This document shows, piece after piece, positions 18,284 through 26,468 of a stretch of DNA of 64,000 nucleotides; the first letter of the stretch is position 1; each line of letters begins with the position of its first letter. The notes under the pieces are model-generated. The model saw only the letters and a program-made list of their open reading frames with translations, had not been told where the DNA came from and made no database searches. The position numbers were made by a program, and so were the translations under genes. Source of the stretch: UBA9160 sp035489755 (GTDB lineage Bacteria > Myxococcota_A > UBA9160); NCBI GenBank assembly GCA_035489755.1, contig DATGZK010000018.1, positions 93,426-157,425 on the forward strand, read 5' to 3'.

Positions 18284-19045
18284 TTATCGATTTACCGCTG
18301 CGCCGTCGACGATCAGCGAAGAGCCCGAAACGAAGGAAGCCCGGTCCGAGCACAGCCACACCGCAGCCTCGGCGATCTCCTCGGGGCGGCCCAGTCTCCC
18401 TCCCGGCTGCCCGGCGCGGATTAGCCTCTCGATTCGTGGATCTTTGCCCATGAAGCGCTGGAGCATCGGTGTGTCGATGCTTCCCGGGAGGATCGCGTTG
18501 ATGCGGATGCCCGTGCGTGCATTCTCGAGCGCTGCGGTCTTCGTAAGACCCAGCAGCCCGTGCTTCGACGCGCAGTAGGGCGAGAGGCCCGGTGTCGCGA
18601 CGACCCCCGCGCCGGAAGCGGTGTTTACGATCGCGCCACCCCCCTGCTGTAGCATCGCTCGGATCTCGTGCTTCATGCACAGGAACATGCTGGCAAGATT
18701 GGTGGTCAGGGTGCGCTGCCACCCATCAAAATCGATCTCGTGCACGGCACCCACCGCGCCCGTAATGCCGGCGTTGTTGTGAGCACAATCGAGTCGGCCG
18801 AAGGCCTCGATCGTGCCGCGCACCAGCGCCTCGACCTGCATTTCGTCCGTCACGTCGCTGCGCAAGAAGCGCGCTTCGAAACCGGCCTGGGTCAGCGCGT
18901 CGACCGAGGCCTTCCCGCCGGCCTCGTCCACGTCGCTGACCACGACCTTCGCCCCCTCGCGTCCGAAGGCGAGCGCAGAGGCGCGCCCGATCCCGGAGGC
19001 AGCGCCCGTCACGAGCACGACCTTGCCCTCCACCAATCCCGCCAT
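18284..19045 (-). CDS. SDR family oxidoreductase
   Basis: Classical SDR of 253 residues with TGAASGIG (cofactor), SDVDEAGG after strand 2 (aspartate, pointing to NAD), HNNAGITG, a serine in NTASGAG and the catalytic YCASK. The end FVSGSSLIVDGAAVN is normal. It starts just beside the palindromic operator at 19084-19101 and is transcribed away from the Rieske gene. Function in a shared catabolic pathway is inferred from the layout. Confidence 0.88.
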   Translation of the reverse strand: MAGLVEGKVVLVTGAASGIGRASALAFGREGAKVVVSDVDEAGGKASVDALTQAGFEARFLRSDVTDEMQVEALVRGTIEAFGRLDCAHNNAGITGAVGAVHEIDFDGWQRTLTTNLASMFLCMKHEIRAMLQQGGGAIVNTASGAGVVATPGLSPYCASKHGLLGLTKTAALENARTGIRINAILPGSIDTPMLQRFMGKDPRIERLIRAGQPGGRLGRPEEIAEAAVWLCSDRASFVSGSSLIVDGAAVNR

Positions 19046-19083
19046 GCGCGCCTCCTGGGAGGCCCGGATTTTCGAGCCTCCAA

Positions 19084-19101
19084 AATAGAACGCGTTCTAT
19101 T
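19084..19101. promoter_or_regulatory. 18-bp perfect palindrome, TetR/KstR-like operator
   Basis: AATAGAACGCGTTCTATT is a perfect dyad in the 87-bp gap between divergent SDR and Rieske genes. Its core TAGAACGCGTTCTA fits TnnAACnnGTTnnA, the consensus published for the mycobacterial cholesterol regulator KstR. A TATAAT reads on the minus strand at 19104-19099 and TATACT on the plus strand at 19101-19106, so a bound repressor would block promoters in both directions. Confidence 0.6.
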
Positions 19102-19132
19102 ATACTCCGCACAGCCCATCGGAGGAGACGCC

Positions 19133-20083
19133 GTGCCGCGCATCACTCTACCCCCGTTCCCGAACGGCTGGTTTGCGGTTGCCCATGTGGACGAGCTTGC
19201 CGTGGGAGAGGTGAGGAGCATTCACTACTTCGGCCGCGAGCTCGTGCTCTTCCGGGGCGAGGACGGGCGGCCGAGGATCCTCGACGGCTACTGTGCACAC
19301 CTTGGCGCCCATCTCGCGAGCGGCGGCAAGGTGGTTGGAAACACACTTCGGTGTCCGTTCCATTCCTGGCGCTTCGATGGTGAGAACGGGGGCTGCGTCG
19401 AGATTCCCTACACCAAAAAGATTCCGCCGAAGGCGCAGGTGCGAGCCTGGCCTACGATCGAATGCAGCGGGATGATCCTTATCCACCATCACACAAAGGG
19501 CGAGAAGCCAACTTGGATGCCCGAGGTGGTAAGCGAAATCGGTGACCCGAACTACCTCCTGCGCCGTAAGAAGGAGTGGGTGATCACGAGCCACCCGCAG
19601 GAGATCATGGAGAACGGCGTGGATTTTGCTCATTTCGAGACGCTCCATGGCTGGAAGTGCAAGAGACTCGATTGGCAGCCCGACGGGCCCTACTACCGCC
19701 TCAAGATTGACGTCGACACCGACGCCCAGGAGCAGGCCGCCACCGCCGACAACATCACGGACGCCGACTCCTTCAACTCGGGCCCCGGGTTCCTCTACAC
19801 GCGCTTCCGCGGCGCCTTCGATGGCATTGCGGTGAACGCACTCACGCCGATCGAGCCCGAGCGTCTGCATATCATTCACCGCTACTACGCGCACAAGCGC
19901 TGCGCCCCGGAGCTCGTGAACGCATTCCTCGATTTCTACGTGCGCGACTACGAGCTCGATATCCCGATCTGGAGCAATAAGATCTACCGCCCGCGCCCGA
20001 ACCTGACTGACGGGGAGAACGATTTCGGTCGCTTCCGGCGCTGGTACGCACAGTTCTACTCTGAGGAGGGAGCGCAGTCATGA
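19133..20083 (+). CDS. Rieske non-heme iron oxygenase, KshA/Neverland-like
   Basis: Terminal oxygenase of 316 residues. The Rieske [2Fe-2S] ligands are Cys54/His56 (YCAHLGAH) and Cys74/His77 (CPFHSW). The mononuclear iron site is NGVDFAHFETLHGW, with Asp164 bridging and His167 and His172 as ligands. The short length and WFAVAHVDEL start resemble 3-ketosteroid 9-alpha-hydroxylase oxygenases and Neverland/DAF-36 sterol desaturases more than benzoate-type dioxygenases. GTG start with GGAGGAG upstream. It needs a reductase partner not seen here. The stop overlaps the following SDR (ATGA). Steroid substrate is inference. Confidence 0.85.
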   Translation: MPRITLPPFPNGWFAVAHVDELAVGEVRSIHYFGRELVLFRGEDGRPRILDGYCAHLGAHLASGGKVVGNTLRCPFHSWRFDGENGGCVEIPYTKKIPPKAQVRAWPTIECSGMILIHHHTKGEKPTWMPEVVSEIGDPNYLLRRKKEWVITSHPQEIMENGVDFAHFETLHGWKCKRLDWQPDGPYYRLKIDVDTDAQEQAATADNITDADSFNSGPGFLYTRFRGAFDGIAVNALTPIEPERLHIIHRYYAHKRCAPELVNAFLDFYVRDYELDIPIWSNKIYRPRPNLTDGENDFGRFRRWYAQFYSEEGAQS

Positions 20084-20841
20084 GCCGACTCGCGGGCAAG
20101 GTCGCGCTGATCACGGGCGCCGCCCGCGGGCAGGGCGAGGCGGAAGCGCAGCTATTCGTCGCTGAGGGTGCCAAGGTCGTGCTGGGGGATGTCATGGATG
20201 ACCTCGGCAAAGCCGTGGCGAAGTCCCTTGGCGATTGCGCCGTTTATCTCCATCACGACGTATCGCGCGAGGAGAGCTGGGCGAATTTCGTCGCGACCGC
20301 ACTCCAGACCTTCGGTCGCATCGATGTGCTGGTGAACAACGCCGGCATCCTCCACGTAGCGCCCATCGCCGAGATTAAACTTGAGAACTACCTGCGGGTG
20401 ATCCACGTCAATCAAGTCGGGTGTCTGCTCGGCATGAAAGCGGTGATCCCGCACATGGCCAAGGTCGGCGGTGGCTCGATCATCAACATTTCTTCGATCT
20501 CTGGGATCGAGGGCGCGATCGGCCTCGTCTCGTATGTGTCCAGCAAGTTTGCAATCCGCGGGATGACCAAGACGGCGGCGCTCGAGCTTGGCCGACTCGG
20601 GATCCGCGTGAACTCGATCTGCCCGGGCGGGATCGACACGCCCATGGGCCGGGGCGACAGCGAAGGATTCGAGAACATCGACAGCAGTGCGTGGTATCGC
20701 TCGCTGCCTCTCCAGCGCATCGGCAAGCCAGAGGAAGTGGCGAAGCTCGCGCTCTACCTCGCTTCCTCGGACTCCGCCTATTGCACAGGAGCGGAGTTCG
20801 TGATCGACGGCGGCGCCCTGGCCGGTGAGCGCTTCGCCTGA
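20080..20841 (+). CDS. SDR family oxidoreductase, hydroxysteroid dehydrogenase-like
   Basis: Classical SDR of 253 residues: cofactor loop TGAARGQGEAEAQ, GDVMDD (aspartate favouring NAD), NNAGILH, ISSISG and the catalytic YVSSK. The GARGQGEAEA loop and the C-terminal half resemble 3-alpha/20-beta-hydroxysteroid dehydrogenases of actinobacteria. It overlaps the Rieske gene by 4 bp and the nitroreductase gene by 4 bp, so all three are probably co-translated. The exact substrate is unknown. Confidence 0.88.
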   Translation: MSRLAGKVALITGAARGQGEAEAQLFVAEGAKVVLGDVMDDLGKAVAKSLGDCAVYLHHDVSREESWANFVATALQTFGRIDVLVNNAGILHVAPIAEIKLENYLRVIHVNQVGCLLGMKAVIPHMAKVGGGSIINISSISGIEGAIGLVSYVSSKFAIRGMTKTAALELGRLGIRVNSICPGGIDTPMGRGDSEGFENIDSSAWYRSLPLQRIGKPEEVAKLALYLASSDSAYCTGAEFVIDGGALAGERFA

Positions 20842-21452
20842 GTTCCGGGACCCTTCCGGGTGCGCTCGAGGCCATCGAGACCTGCCAAGCGATGCGCTAC
20901 CTGCGCGCCGACCCTGTCCCCGAGGAGCTGATCCTTCGTGTCGTACGCGCGGCCACCTGCGCCTCGAGCCCCGGCAATTGCCAGGGCTGGGATTTCGTCG
21001 TGGTTCGGGAGGCTCCCCAGCGCGAGCGGATCGCCGAAACCATTCGCAGTGCGGTCCTGCCTGTCATGCCGAAGGTGCCTGAGGGCGGTGACCCCGTGCG
21101 GCGTCGCATGCTTGCGGGAGCGCACCATCTTCTCCAACACCTCTCCAGTGTGCCGGTGTGGATCTTCGTGTGTGGGGCACCCGTCTACCCCCCGAACGCT
21201 CCGTCCGCCGAATGGATCCCGGCGACCCTCTATCCAGCGGCCCAGAACCTGATCGTTGCGGCGCGGGCACTGGGCCTCGGCAGTGTGTTCACCGCATACC
21301 ACGCGCTGGCGGAGAAGAGGATCCGCGAGCTTCTCGGGCTGCCCGCAGCCGTGCGGATTGCGGTGACGCTACCCGTCGGTTGGCCGGCGCGACCCTTCCG
21401 GCCGGTAAAGCGCAAAGCCGTGAACGAGGTGCTGCACTGGGAGCGCTGGTAG
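20838..21452 (+). CDS. Nitroreductase family protein (probable CTG start)
   Basis: FMN-dependent nitroreductase-fold oxidoreductase. ALEAIETCQAMRYLRADPVPEEL is the family N-terminus, ATCASSPGNCQGWDFVVV the FMN-binding block, and LGLGSVFTAY and LPVGWP the C-terminal motifs. An ATG at 20892 would remove the first helix (ALEAIETCQA), and no ATG, GTG or TTG lies further upstream in frame. A CTG at 20838 overlapping the SDR stop (CTGA) gives 204 residues and the whole helix. The substrate may be an enone or quinone of the same pathway (inference). Confidence 0.75.
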   Translation: MSSGTLPGALEAIETCQAMRYLRADPVPEELILRVVRAATCASSPGNCQGWDFVVVREAPQRERIAETIRSAVLPVMPKVPEGGDPVRRRMLAGAHHLLQHLSSVPVWIFVCGAPVYPPNAPSAEWIPATLYPAAQNLIVAARALGLGSVFTAYHALAEKRIRELLGLPAAVRIAVTLPVGWPARPFRPVKRKAVNEVLHWERW

Positions 21453-21557
21453 GCGGGTCGCTCCTTCCGCCGCCGAAATCCTCGGCCGAGGGGAAGACGA
21501 GACCCCTCGCGAGTTCGGGTCCTGCGGCGCGCGTCGTCACAGCGGTCTTCGGAGGGC

Positions 21558-21854
21558 TCAGCCCTGCGCTACAGCGCGCCAGAACTCCTTGCGCTCGAGC
21601 TCGATCGCCTGCGCAGCCTGACCCGCGAATGTGCGGAACTCAGGATCGCTGCGGATCCGCAGGGTCGCGTCCTCGTACGCCTGCATGCTCGCTGCAGACC
21701 AAAGGTGGATGATCTCGCTCTCCGCGAAGTTCTCGAATACGCCCTCGCTGCGCACGCCGTGCTTTTCGAAGAATGCGATCAGTTTCGGTGCGTTCGCCAT
21801 TACGGAGCCGCGATTCTTCGGCGCGACCAGAAGCCGAGTGACGATCCGGATCAT
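21558..21854 (-). CDS. Small dimeric alpha/beta-barrel (NIPSNAP-like) protein
   Basis: 98-residue protein, MIRIVTRLLVAPKNRGSVMA at the start, then LIAFFEKHGVRSEGVFENFA and a helical end rich in charged residues. The pattern suits a ferredoxin-like dimeric alpha/beta-barrel such as NIPSNAP or EthD relatives, but the match is by impression only. It converges on the nitroreductase gene. Function unknown. Confidence 0.6.
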   Translation of the reverse strand: MIRIVTRLLVAPKNRGSVMANAPKLIAFFEKHGVRSEGVFENFAESEIIHLWSAASMQAYEDATLRIRSDPEFRTFAGQAAQAIELERKEFWRAVAQG

Positions 21855-22045
21855 GGCGTCTCCCCTTTGCGCTGTGAGACCGCCCCGAAAACGCGATCGG
21901 AGCGCGCCCTAAGATGGCATGCGGATCGGGCGCCGTCCCGCGAGCGGCGACAGGGGGAGCCAGCCGTTTGCCAGTGCGCCGCCCGCCTGCCTCGGGCGAA
22001 AAGGAGGAGCCGCGTCACGATGGCTCGGCTGTCGAACGGGCGCCA

Positions 22046-23173
22046 TCAAATCTTGATGAAGATCTTCAGACGCCACATGAGAGCCGCGACGCCCGTCCAC
22101 ACTCCGAGGAACGCCAGCGCATAGATCAGGGAGCCCAACGTAGGCTCACCGGCGAAGTCGGCAATCCAGCGATTGACCAGTTCCTTGAGCACGAGTTCGC
22201 CGCCTTCGCCCGCGACGAACGCGATCATGAGGGTGTTCACAAGCGTCGATCCCACATACAGCACAATCGCATTCGATCCCAGCATCTCGAGGGGGAGCCC
22301 CCAGCGCTGAAACCCCTGCACGTCCACCACCGCGTGCAGCAGGGCAAGGCACAACATCCCAAGGCCCGCCGTGACGAGAACGAAGCTTCCGCTCCAAAGA
22401 CTCTTGTTCACCGGGATGATCGGATCGAGCGCGACGCCGACGATCACGCAAACGAGGCCCGCGATCAGAAGGCCCGAGATCACTCGTCCCGCCTCACGGC
22501 TCTCGCGGAGCCACGTCCCACAAAGAACACCGATCAGCGCTGTCGCGATCGTGGGCAGTGTGGAGAGCAAACCCTCGGGATCGAAGATCGGAGTGAGAAG
22601 GTGTCCGGGCAACACGAGCTGGTCCAGATACCCGACGAGATTGCCCTCGGGGGTACGCAGGCCGCGACCAAAGCCGGGGACAGGAACAAAATGGAGCAGA
22701 GCCTCGTATCCCAACACGAGCAGCGCAGCGACCCCCGCGCGTCCGAAGCTGCTGCGAACCACGAGCAGCACTGTCGCCGCGCAGGCATAGGCAAGAGCGA
22801 TGCGCTGGAGTACCCCAGGAATCCGGATCGTCGGGAGGTCTAGGCTTGGGAATGAGTTGCACAATAGGCCTAGGGCAAACAGGATGAGCGTGCGGCGCGC
22901 GATCTTCGGCATGAGCTGCCACCGTGTGGCGCCAAGCTCAAGGGCTCGGCTCAGCGCCAGCGCGAGCGAAACGCCCATCACGAACACAAAGAACGGGAAG
23001 ACGACGTCGGCGAGGTGGAGGCCGTCCCATGCAGCGTGGTCGAGCGGCGCATAAACGTGCTCGAAATCGCCTGCCGTATTCACGAGAATCATCCCGGCAA
23101 TGGTGATGCCTCGCATAATATCGACCGAGGACACGCGTGCGGGGGGTCTGGAGCTACTCGTCCTCAGCATCAT
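22046..23173 (-). CDS. NagX/HGSNAT-like membrane acyltransferase
   Basis: Polytopic membrane protein of about 375 residues. RVSSVDIMRGITIAGMILVN and LDHAAWDGLHLADVVFPFFVFVMGVSLALA form the signature of the heparan-alpha-glucosaminide N-acetyltransferase-like family (DUF1624/DUF5009). Members transfer acetyl groups across the membrane to amino sugars. Starts at ATG 23173 or 23170 overlap the corA stop by about 20 bp; GTG 23134 is another option. About ten helices can be counted. The acceptor sugar is unknown. It follows corA and probably shares its transcript. Confidence 0.8.
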   Translation of the reverse strand: MMLRTSSSRPPARVSSVDIMRGITIAGMILVNTAGDFEHVYAPLDHAAWDGLHLADVVFPFFVFVMGVSLALALSRALELGATRWQLMPKIARRTLILFALGLLCNSFPSLDLPTIRIPGVLQRIALAYACAATVLLVVRSSFGRAGVAALLVLGYEALLHFVPVPGFGRGLRTPEGNLVGYLDQLVLPGHLLTPIFDPEGLLSTLPTIATALIGVLCGTWLRESREAGRVISGLLIAGLVCVIVGVALDPIIPVNKSLWSGSFVLVTAGLGMLCLALLHAVVDVQGFQRWGLPLEMLGSNAIVLYVGSTLVNTLMIAFVAGEGGELVLKELVNRWIADFAGEPTLGSLIYALAFLGVWTGVAALMWRLKIFIKI

Positions 23174-24068
23174 CTCCGCTGCCTGTGAAACCGCCGATCC
23201 AGCCACGCCGCCGGAAGTAGACAAACATTCCCGTCGCAATCCCGAGCATCACAATCCAGAGCGCGGGATATGCCCAGGGCCATCCGAGCTCCGGCATGTT
23301 GTGGAAGTTCATGCCGTAGACGCCGGCGAGAAAGCTGAGCGGTAAGAAGATCGAGCCAATCACTGTCAATACCTTCATGACTTCGTTCAAACGGTTGCTT
23401 ACGCTTGAGAGATAGACCTCCATGAGACTCAGGGCGAGCTCCCGGTAGGTTTCGAGGAGTTCGCTGATCTGTGCCGCATGGTCGTAGGCATCCCGGTAAT
23501 ACACGCCGACGTCCGCCGACCTGCGCGAGCCCTCTGCGCGCATCAGCGATTGAACGGCGTCACGCTGCTGACGCATGATGCGGATCAGCGTAAGGATCAG
23601 GCGGCGCCGGTCGTGGATGCGCTGGAGAGTGCGCTTCGTCGGCTGGCTCACAGCCTCGCTTTCGAGATCCTCGAGTGCGTCTCCGAGCTGTTCGACCACG
23701 GGGTAGTAGCCGTCGATGAGCGTATCGATCAACGCGTACGCAAGGTAATCTGCCCCCTTGGTTCGAATGGGCGCACCCGAGCGAATGCGCGTTCGCACCG
23801 GGCCAAACAGGTCCTCCCCCGCTTCTTGGAAGCTCAGCACCCAGTGCAGCCCAATGACGAGACTGACTTGCTCGAACTGGCACTCCCCCTGTGGGTCGAT
23901 GGTGGCCACTCGGCAGATCACAAGATCGTGCGTCTCGAACGCATCGAACTTGGGCCGCTGAGGAACATTGACGACATCGGCAAGCGCGAGGGGATGGATC
24001 TCGAAGGTCTCGGCGATGCGTCGCAGGCCGGCTTCGTCCCCGAGGCCCCGGATCGCGATCCACGACAC
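23154..24068 (-). CDS. corA: CorA-type Mg2+/Co2+ channel, start uncertain
   Basis: 304 residues from the first standard start. A large cytoplasmic alpha/beta and coiled-coil domain (LEDLESEAV, then RDAYDHAAQISELLETYRE) precedes two C-terminal membrane helices with the pore motif YGMNFHNMPEL. Family similarity continues upstream in the same frame to about 24158 (DEYEEREITDLTELARDTR), but I find no ATG, GTG or TTG in frame there; CTG or ATT codons exist. Either a rare start codon is used or the 5' end carries an error. It follows malQ on the same strand. Confidence 0.82.
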   Translation of the reverse strand: MSWIAIRGLGDEAGLRRIAETFEIHPLALADVVNVPQRPKFDAFETHDLVICRVATIDPQGECQFEQVSLVIGLHWVLSFQEAGEDLFGPVRTRIRSGAPIRTKGADYLAYALIDTLIDGYYPVVEQLGDALEDLESEAVSQPTKRTLQRIHDRRRLILTLIRIMRQQRDAVQSLMRAEGSRRSADVGVYYRDAYDHAAQISELLETYRELALSLMEVYLSSVSNRLNEVMKVLTVIGSIFLPLSFLAGVYGMNFHNMPELGWPWAYPALWIVMLGIATGMFVYFRRRGWIGGFTGSGDDAEDE

Positions 24069-24247
24069 TCTGTCTGTGCGCGTATCGCGTGCGAGCTCAG
24101 TGAGGTCGGTGATCTCGCGCTCCTCGTACTCGTCCGCGGTCCAGGCGATGGCGCAAATGTGGCGGGGGGGCGGGTCGGGCGGCAGCGCCAGGGTCCCGGG
24201 GCGCGAGCCGGCCGGAGGCTGGCGCTTGCGGAATGCGCGGCGCGCGC

Positions 24248-26461
24248 TCAGGCGGACTCTCCCGGGGACCCTGCGGCGACCGGCATGCGCTCGGCCGGAC
24301 CGAGCACGCGCGGCGAAAGGCCGGCGAGGGCCTGCCGCGTGTCCGGCGAGGCCGCGATCTCGTCAATCCGCCGCTGCATGCGCCGCGACCAGCTCGGGTA
24401 CTTCTCGACCGGCACGCCAGGGAGATTGACAGGTTCTGTCTCACCGGCCAGATCGTCGAGGGAGACGCCCACGAGTGGCGCGGGAGTTCGACACAGAAAG
24501 GAGTTTACCGCAGCACAGCGCTCCGTTGGCCCTGCGAGAGCCGGCTCGCCGCTCATGCAACCCTCCTCTGCCAGACGGTGCAGAAGTGCTGCACGTTCGG
24601 CATCTCGCCGCGCGCGCGCGGCCGCCAGCTCCTCGTTGCTCGCGATCTGACCCACCGCGCGGCGCAGCACGAGATCGCGGTCGTTCCAGTAGCCCGCCAG
24701 GGGCGGGAGGTCGTGAGTGTTCGCGGTCACCAGCGCACGTGAGGAGTAGGCCTTCGCAGGATGGAACCCTGTCCAATCGTCGCGCTCGAAGTAGAGAACG
24801 CGTGAGGAGAGAATTCCCCAGGACGAAAGCGCGCCGGGCACCTCCTCGGGTACGGTGCCGAGATCCTCTCCCACGATGAGCGCGCGGTGTCGGCGGCTTT
24901 CGAGGGCGAGAATCCCGAGCAGATCGTCCGCCGGATAGCGCACATACGCACCTTCGGAACCGGGCCGGCCGCGGGCGATCCAGAACAGGCGGAACAGGCC
25001 CATCACGTGGTCGATGCGCAATGCCCCAGCGTGGCCCAAGGCCGCGCGCAGGACCAGGATCCAGTAGCGGTAGCCGTCGGCGCGCAGTCGGGTCGGATCG
25101 AGCGGCGGCAGGCCCCAGTCTTGTCCTGTGCTCGAATAGTCATCGGGCGGAGCGCCAATGGTTGCCCCCCGCACGAAGAGTCCTGGGAAGGACCATGCAT
25201 CGCCCGAGTCCGGTGCCGAGCCGATTGCGAGATCCTCATACAAGCCAATGGGGAGTCTCGCGGCACGACCGAAAGCCGTGACTTCGCTGAGCTGGCGGTC
25301 GAGCTCAAATTGGAGCCAAGCATGGAATCCGATCTCGTCGGCATGTTCGGCGCGGAACTGCTCTACTTCGGACGAACGCGGGTCCTGCAGCGCCGTGGGC
25401 CACCGTGCAAAATCTCCCAGAAGCGGATCCTTTCGCTCGAGGCTGGCGCGGAGTGCCGTGAACGTGGCGAAATCAGTCAGCGTGTCGCGCCAGCGTCGCT
25501 GAAAGCCAAGCCAAGCCCGACCGCGCGGTGTGCCGCCAGGCTCGTGGCGCGCGCGGAAGGTGCGGTAAAGCGCGCGCAGCACGGGTTCACGCAGCGTCTG
25601 AAGCTGCGCGTAGTCCAGCATCGGGGCTGCGCGCAGCGTAGCGAGGGCGGTGCTGAATCCGCTCTCAGCGAGGATCGCGCGCGCCTCCGCGGACTCGGAC
25701 AGTTCGGGGATCGCAGCCATCTCGAGGTAGAGCGGGCTCTTGAAGATCCGGCTCATGGGGCTATAGGGACTGATCCCTGAACCGCGGCCCAGCGTCGCAT
25801 GGAGCGGGTTCACGCCGACAAAGGCCCCTCCTACGTCGGCGCACAGTCGCAGGCACTCCCGCAACGTGCCGAGGTCGCCGAAGCCCCAGTCTTGTCGTCG
25901 TCTTACCGTGTAGAGATTCGTCCAGAGGCCAAAGGCGGATGGTTTGCCTAGGCACTCGGCCACCGTCAGGCAAGTGCGCGGCGCGAGAATGAGAGTTTGC
26001 TGGGCGCGTCGCTCATCCACTTCCCCACGCAGACGGAGGCGGACGTCGTGGTAGCCTGTCGGCGGCTTGCCGGGCAGTGGCAGCTCGAGAGGGTCGCCTT
26101 CGCCACCGCGAGCGATCTCGCCCTCATTCCGCGTAACGCCTCCGTCCTCAAGTGCAAGCTCCACCTCCCAGCGGAGCCTTCCGCGCGCAAGCTCGGGTGG
26201 TAAAGACACGCGCAACGTGGGCTGGGCTTGCTCGTACTCCCGCCACACCTGCACTGGGGCCACAAGGCGCGCTCGCTCAGCGAGCTCGAGCCCCCCCAGC
26301 CTTTGCGCCGCGGCACTCTCGGTCGAAGCGTCGTGGCCGAGAGCCGCGAGGAGCGCCTCCCGCGACGCATCCGTGGTTTCGCGCACGTCTCGCCCGTTCT
26401 GATCCAGATAAGACGGCAAAATCCCGACACGGTCTGCCAGCGCACGCAGCGCCGGGCGCAT
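24248..26461 (-). CDS. malQ: 4-alpha-glucanotransferase (amylomaltase)
   Basis: GH77 disproportionating enzyme of 737 residues that transfers glucan chains between maltodextrins. After an N-terminal extension of about 150 residues comes the GH77 domain: FGLWTNLYTVRRRQDWGFGDLGTL, NPLHATLGRGSGISPYSPMSR, the nucleophile region GALRIDHVMGLFRLFWIARG, and LIVGEDLGTVPEEVPGAL with the acid/base glutamate. NTHDLPPLAGYW gives the third catalytic aspartate. It ends the glg operon, 7 bp after glgB, and probably recycles short dextrins released by GlgX. Confidence 0.93.
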   Translation of the reverse strand: MRPALRALADRVGILPSYLDQNGRDVRETTDASREALLAALGHDASTESAAAQRLGGLELAERARLVAPVQVWREYEQAQPTLRVSLPPELARGRLRWEVELALEDGGVTRNEGEIARGGEGDPLELPLPGKPPTGYHDVRLRLRGEVDERRAQQTLILAPRTCLTVAECLGKPSAFGLWTNLYTVRRRQDWGFGDLGTLRECLRLCADVGGAFVGVNPLHATLGRGSGISPYSPMSRIFKSPLYLEMAAIPELSESAEARAILAESGFSTALATLRAAPMLDYAQLQTLREPVLRALYRTFRARHEPGGTPRGRAWLGFQRRWRDTLTDFATFTALRASLERKDPLLGDFARWPTALQDPRSSEVEQFRAEHADEIGFHAWLQFELDRQLSEVTAFGRAARLPIGLYEDLAIGSAPDSGDAWSFPGLFVRGATIGAPPDDYSSTGQDWGLPPLDPTRLRADGYRYWILVLRAALGHAGALRIDHVMGLFRLFWIARGRPGSEGAYVRYPADDLLGILALESRRHRALIVGEDLGTVPEEVPGALSSWGILSSRVLYFERDDWTGFHPAKAYSSRALVTANTHDLPPLAGYWNDRDLVLRRAVGQIASNEELAAARARRDAERAALLHRLAEEGCMSGEPALAGPTERCAAVNSFLCRTPAPLVGVSLDDLAGETEPVNLPGVPVEKYPSWSRRMQRRIDEIAASPDTRQALAGLSPRVLGPAERMPVAAGSPGESA

Positions 26462-26468
26462 GGGCCGG

